Shown: positions 60,806 to 64,000 of the stretch, in pieces
Layout: the number at the start of each line of letters is the position of its first letter
Position numbering within the stretch: the stretch's first letter is position 1
Assembly (NCBI GenBank): GCA_023457895.1
Contig: JAEXAY010000010.1
Span: 62,001-126,000, forward strand
Origin: Pseudomonadota bacterium
Lineage (GTDB): Bacteria > Pseudomonadota > Alphaproteobacteria > Sphingomonadales > Sphingomonadaceae
DNA: 64,000 bases
Reading direction: 5' to 3'
The notes under the pieces: generated by a model
The model's database searches: none
Told to the model about the DNA's origin: nothing
What the model saw: only the letters and a program-made list of their open reading frames with translations
Program-made: the position numbers and the translations under genes

Positions 60806-61537
60806 CTACTGCCCCTTGGTGGCGGCCTCGATTGCGGCGGCGGCTTTCTTGTCGGCTTCGAGGCGGGCGGCCTCGGCTTCGGCGCGGGTATCGTTGGGGA
60901 CGGCGGCGAGGAGGTCTGCGACCGCCATCGCGCCGGCTTCGACGCCGCTTCCGAAATCGCCGGTCTTGAACGCGGGGATCATCTTTTCATCAATGATCTT
61001 CTGTGCCGCTTCCTTGGTCAGCGCCTTGTGCAGACCCGAGCCGCGGTCGATCGTGAGCTGCTTGTCGCCAGGCGCAACCAGCAGCAACAGGCCGTCGGCA
61101 TAGCCCGGACGGCCAAGTTCCCATTTGCGCGCGAGCGCCATTGCATAATCGGCCGCTTCGGTGCCTTCGAGGCTCTTGACCGTGACCACCGCCATGGGAT
61201 GGCCCGATTTCGCTTCGACCTCTTTCAGCTTCGCGGCGATCCGCGCCTCGGCTTCGGGTGACAGCACCTCGGCCGCATCGGCCACGCTGGCCTTGGCGGG
61301 CGCCGACACCAGCGCCTTGTCGAGCGCGGCCTGCTTCGTGCCGGCATCTGCCACGACCGCTGCGCCGTCGCTGGCTGGCGCGGCGGTATCGGCCGGCTTG
61401 TCGGCAGCTTGCGGCGAACAGGCGGAGGCCAGTGCGGCCAGCACTGTCCCGAGCAGCAGCGCGCGCAGGGGAGCCGGAAGGACAGCGCCGCGATGCATCG
61501 CGGAGCCAGAACGGAGCGGGTGAGCGAGGTGGTTCAT
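60806..61537 (-). CDS. TPM-domain lipoprotein (YgcG-like), first of two
   Basis: A 243-residue protein with lipobox LASACSP (Cys near residue 40). After a low-complexity Ala/Asp linker comes the TPM domain (~90-225): LSPEAEARIAAKLKEVEAKS, HPMAVVTVKSLEGTEAADYA, YADGLLLLVAPGDKQLTIDR and GSGLHKALTKEAAQKIIDEK. It ends with a long charged helix (AEAEAARLEADKKAAAAIEA). Tandem with the preceding paralogue, 31 bp apart; divergent from the VWA gene, a pairing that hints at a shared membrane complex. Confidence 0.88.
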   Translation of the reverse strand: MNHLAHPLRSGSAMHRGAVLPAPLRALLLGTVLAALASACSPQAADKPADTAAPASDGAAVVADAGTKQAALDKALVSAPAKASVADAAEVLSPEAEARIAAKLKEVEAKSGHPMAVVTVKSLEGTEAADYAMALARKWELGRPGYADGLLLLVAPGDKQLTIDRGSGLHKALTKEAAQKIIDEKMIPAFKTGDFGSGVEAGAMAVADLLAAVPNDTRAEAEAARLEADKKAAAAIEAATKGQ

Positions 61538-61683
61538 AGGCCGGAAACCTATCGCGATTTAATGTGTACAACCAGTCACTTTTTGCACGGCACCCGCACC
61601 GGCACTTTTCATTCATTGCAATGTAATACTATATCATTTAGCCTGCGTGGCGGGTCCGAATCTTTGTGAGGGGAGAATCGACT

Positions 61684-63699
61684 GTGCGACATTCCAACAT
61701 CACCCGCCGTACCCTGGCCAACGGCCTCGCGCTCGCGGCGCTGGCCTCGCTCGGGCCGTCCACGCTGACCGCCGCGCAGACCACTCAAGGGACCATGCCG
61801 CCCGCGCGCGACCGGGTGGTGGTGCCGCTGCCGCCGATCGACCCGGACGGGCCGGTCAAGTGCAGGCCGCTGCAATATCTCGATCCGGTCATTGTCGGCG
61901 GCAACCGGCGGTTCAAGCCGCAGATGAGCACCCTGCCGATGCCCGCCCCGCCGCCGCCAGTTGCCACGCGCGCCGCGCCGATGGCCGAAGCGGCAGTCGG
62001 CGGCCGCCGAATCATGCCGCCCGGCTATCCGCGTCCTCCCGTCATGCAGGACCGCGAGCGCTACAAGGGCGAAGCCGTCTCCGCCGTCAGACGCGTCGCC
62101 GACGAACCGGTTTCGACCTTCTCGGTCGATGTCGATACGGGGAGCTACGCCAATGTCCGGCGCTTCCTCAACGATGGCCGCCTGCCCCCCGAAGCCGCGG
62201 TCCGCACCGAGGAAATGCTCAACTATTTCCGCTATGACTATGCCGCGCCGCAAAGCCGCGCGGTGCCGTTCACGCTTTCGACCGACATGGCGGCAACGCC
62301 GTGGAACCCGGCCTCGCGGCTGCTGCGCATCGGCATCAACGGCTATGACATCCCCAAGGCCGAGCGGCCGCAGACCAACCTTGTCTTCCTCGTCGATGTG
62401 TCGGGATCGATGGCGAGCAGGGACAAGCTTCCGCTGGTGCGCGATGCCCTCTCCCAGCTCGCCGACAATCTCACCCGCAAGGACAAGGTTTCGATCGTGG
62501 TCTATGCGGGTGCGGCCGGAATCGTGCTCGAACCGACCAGCAACCCCGTCCATGTCAAACAGGCGCTGTCCTGCCTTGAAGCGGGCGGATCGACCGCGGG
62601 CGGACAGGGGATGGAGCTGGCCTACGCCACCGCGCAAAAGCATTTTGTCCGGGGCGGGGTCAACCGCGTCATCATGGCGACGGACGGCGATTTCAATGTC
62701 GGCATCGCGTCCAACGAAGGGATCGAGCAGATCGTCAGGAAGAACCGCGAAAGCGGCATCACGCTGACCACGCTCGGCTTTGGCCAGGGCAATTACAATG
62801 AAGCGATGATGGAAAAGGTCGCCGACATCGGCAATGGCAACTATGCCTATATCGACAGCCTGATGGAGGCGCAGAAGGTGCTCGGCGACGAGATGGCGGG
62901 GACGATCTTCACCATCGCCAAGGACGTCAAGATCCAGATCGAGTTCAACCCGGCTGCGGTCAGCGAATATCGCCTGATCGGCTATGAAAACCGGCTGCTC
63001 AACGAACAGGATTTCGACAATGACAAGGTCGATGCGGGCGATATCGGGTCGGGGCATCAGGTAACCGCGCTTTACGAGATCGTTCCGGCGGGCGCGAAGG
63101 GCTGGCTCCCGGACCGGCGCTACGCGGCCAACAAGGCGAGTGTCCGAACCGGGCCGGCGAACGAGCTTGCCTGGCTCAAGCTGCGCTACAAGCTCCCCGA
63201 TGGCGACACGTCGAGGCTGATCGAACGCGCGGTGCCGGTGGCGCTCATCCGCGAGGCGCGCGCGCCTTCGGGTGACATGGGCTTCGCCGTCGCGGTCGCG
63301 GCCTTCGGGCAGAAGCTGCGCGGCGATACGACGCTCGGGAGCACCGGATGGAGCGACATCAGCCGCTGGGCGGGAACGCCGTGGCAGCCCTTGCGCAAGG
63401 AGTTCGTGACGCTGGTCGGCACTGCCGCGCGGCTTTCCGCACCGGGCGAGCCCGCACCCGTTCCGGATCAGCCCCCGGTCCGCCCCTTCCCGCCCACCGC
63501 CTGCGGCGCAGGCAAGGTCCAGCATTTCGTCGGCAAGTCCGCCGATCCCGCCACCCGCCGCGCGGTGCAGGCGGCGAGCGGCGCCAAGGGCATCCGCTGG
63601 ATCGAGCCCGGCATGGCGGTGACGATGGATTATCGCGAGGACCGGCTCAATGCGGACCTGAGCGGACATGGGCGGATCACCCGGCTTTACTGCGGGTGA
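61684..63699 (+). CDS. Secreted von Willebrand factor A domain protein (YfbK-like)
   Basis: A 671-residue protein; GTG 61684 is preferred because GGGGAG lies eight bases upstream (GTG 61666 overlaps that site). The N-terminus TRRTLANGLALAALASLG looks like a Tat-type signal. A VWFA_N region (~130-225; STFSVDVDTGSYANVRRFL), the VWA domain (~228-400) with MIDAS DVSGSMAS, and a C-terminal DUF3520 region (~400-560) follow the YfbK/YfbK-like order. Probably a periplasmic metal-dependent adhesion or assembly factor. Confidence 0.9.
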   Translation: MRHSNITRRTLANGLALAALASLGPSTLTAAQTTQGTMPPARDRVVVPLPPIDPDGPVKCRPLQYLDPVIVGGNRRFKPQMSTLPMPAPPPPVATRAAPMAEAAVGGRRIMPPGYPRPPVMQDRERYKGEAVSAVRRVADEPVSTFSVDVDTGSYANVRRFLNDGRLPPEAAVRTEEMLNYFRYDYAAPQSRAVPFTLSTDMAATPWNPASRLLRIGINGYDIPKAERPQTNLVFLVDVSGSMASRDKLPLVRDALSQLADNLTRKDKVSIVVYAGAAGIVLEPTSNPVHVKQALSCLEAGGSTAGGQGMELAYATAQKHFVRGGVNRVIMATDGDFNVGIASNEGIEQIVRKNRESGITLTTLGFGQGNYNEAMMEKVADIGNGNYAYIDSLMEAQKVLGDEMAGTIFTIAKDVKIQIEFNPAAVSEYRLIGYENRLLNEQDFDNDKVDAGDIGSGHQVTALYEIVPAGAKGWLPDRRYAANKASVRTGPANELAWLKLRYKLPDGDTSRLIERAVPVALIREARAPSGDMGFAVAVAAFGQKLRGDTTLGSTGWSDISRWAGTPWQPLRKEFVTLVGTAARLSAPGEPAPVPDQPPVRPFPPTACGAGKVQHFVGKSADPATRRAVQAASGAKGIRWIEPGMAVTMDYREDRLNADLSGHGRITRLYCG

Positions 63700-63715
63700 G
63701 TAAAAAATCAGACCT

Positions 63716-63857
63716 CCACCCTCCCTTGCGAGGGAGGGTCGAAGGCGCGTAGCGGCTTCGGGGTGGGTTAAACCTTCCCGGTGCGCGCCGCTTCACCGCT
63801 TTACCCACCCCGAGAATTTCCGTGAAATTTTCGACCCTCCCTCGCAAGGGAGGGTGG
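63716..63857. repeat. Paired hairpin repeat, copy E10
   Basis: Left variable stem GAAG-g-CGC/GCG-g-CTTC, right variable stem GAGAATTTC-CGT-GAAATTTTC with near-perfect pairing. Starts 16 bp after the VWA stop; the only copy outside the 31-54 kb GTA interval. Confidence 0.95.
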
Positions 63858-63982
63858 GATCGCATCGTGCACATGACAAACCCTGCACATATCGCCGCGA
63901 AAACCCGCCAGATTTGTAAAATGCCACGCGATTTTGTATATTTAAGCTATTGTCTGGCGAATCTGAGTCGGAGAGAATACCG

Positions 63983-64000
63983 ATGGACCGGGTCGATGAA
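63983..64000 (+). CDS. Start of a gene running off the window
   Basis: ATG 63983 is preceded by GGAGAG seven bases upstream, and the frame (MDRVDE) is open to the window end. Only six codons are visible, so no function can be given. The AT-rich stretch 63930-63962 (gattttgtatatttaagcta) is a plausible promoter for it. Confidence 0.4.

Overview
This 64 kb window is GC-rich chromosomal DNA from an alphaproteobacterium, most likely a sphingomonad (order Sphingomonadales). The basis is protein style, a Rhodobacter-type gene transfer agent (GTA) cluster with a DUF2793 gene at its end, exosortase-A-type polysaccharide genes, and abundant short palindromic repeats built on a cttcgacaggctcagg core. 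Genus is not resolved. No rRNA, tRNA, transposase, integrase or CRISPR array was seen.

Layout. 0-9 kb: 3' end of rlmN; a bacteriohemerythrin with FNR/FixK-like boxes; a TSUP permease; an HxlR regulator divergent from a tightly packed nine-gene run (3420-8483) of small VOC, GST, DUF1428, YciI, GFA and SRPBCC proteins. 9-17 kb: ABC exporter, intracellular PHA depolymerase, dipeptide epimerase, stress protein, thiolase plus MaoC hydratase behind a palindromic operator-like site, and an MscS channel. 17.9-22.1 kb: exosortase-associated O-glycosylation ligase and glycosyltransferase, with an overlooked 54-residue ORF overlapping the ligase start. 22-28.5 kb: divergent S24/LexA-like regulator and an unknown gene sharing two operator-like sites, EamA transporter, glycosyltransferase-like protein, GNAT, ispG, ompA.

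28.7-54.2 kb: an RcGTA-like cluster on the minus strand. Read in transcription order it is a gp1-like HTH protein, terminase (gp2, frame broken near 49,877), portal (gp3), DUF6127-like protein, prohead protease (gp4), capsid (gp5), connector (gp6), a 69-residue protein, gp8, tail tube (gp9), gp10, gp10.1, tape measure (gp11), gp12, gp13, gp14, gp15 and DUF2793. The set spans about 25 kb, against roughly 14 kb in Rhodobacter, because it is interleaved with OmpA, DUF559 nuclease, DUF1801, GIY-YIG nuclease, TonB, two Sel1-repeat proteins, two small membrane proteins and many repeats. gp12 is fused behind a ~575-residue module but keeps a strong internal ribosome binding site in front of the standard gp12 unit. 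Three structural genes (gp4, gp10, gp14) carry palindromic repeats read in frame near their N-termini.

From 31 to 64 kb there are ten copies (plus one half copy) of a paired inverted repeat. Each half folds into a constant GC hairpin and a second hairpin whose sequence changes while pairing is kept, mostly just 3' of stop codons. This covarying repeat family and its relation to the GTA genes is the least explained structure in the window. 54-64 kb: membrane-anchored alpha/beta hydrolase-like protein, GGDEF-EAL protein, DUF6683-like secreted protein, GST, two tandem TPM lipoproteins, and a divergent VWA protein.
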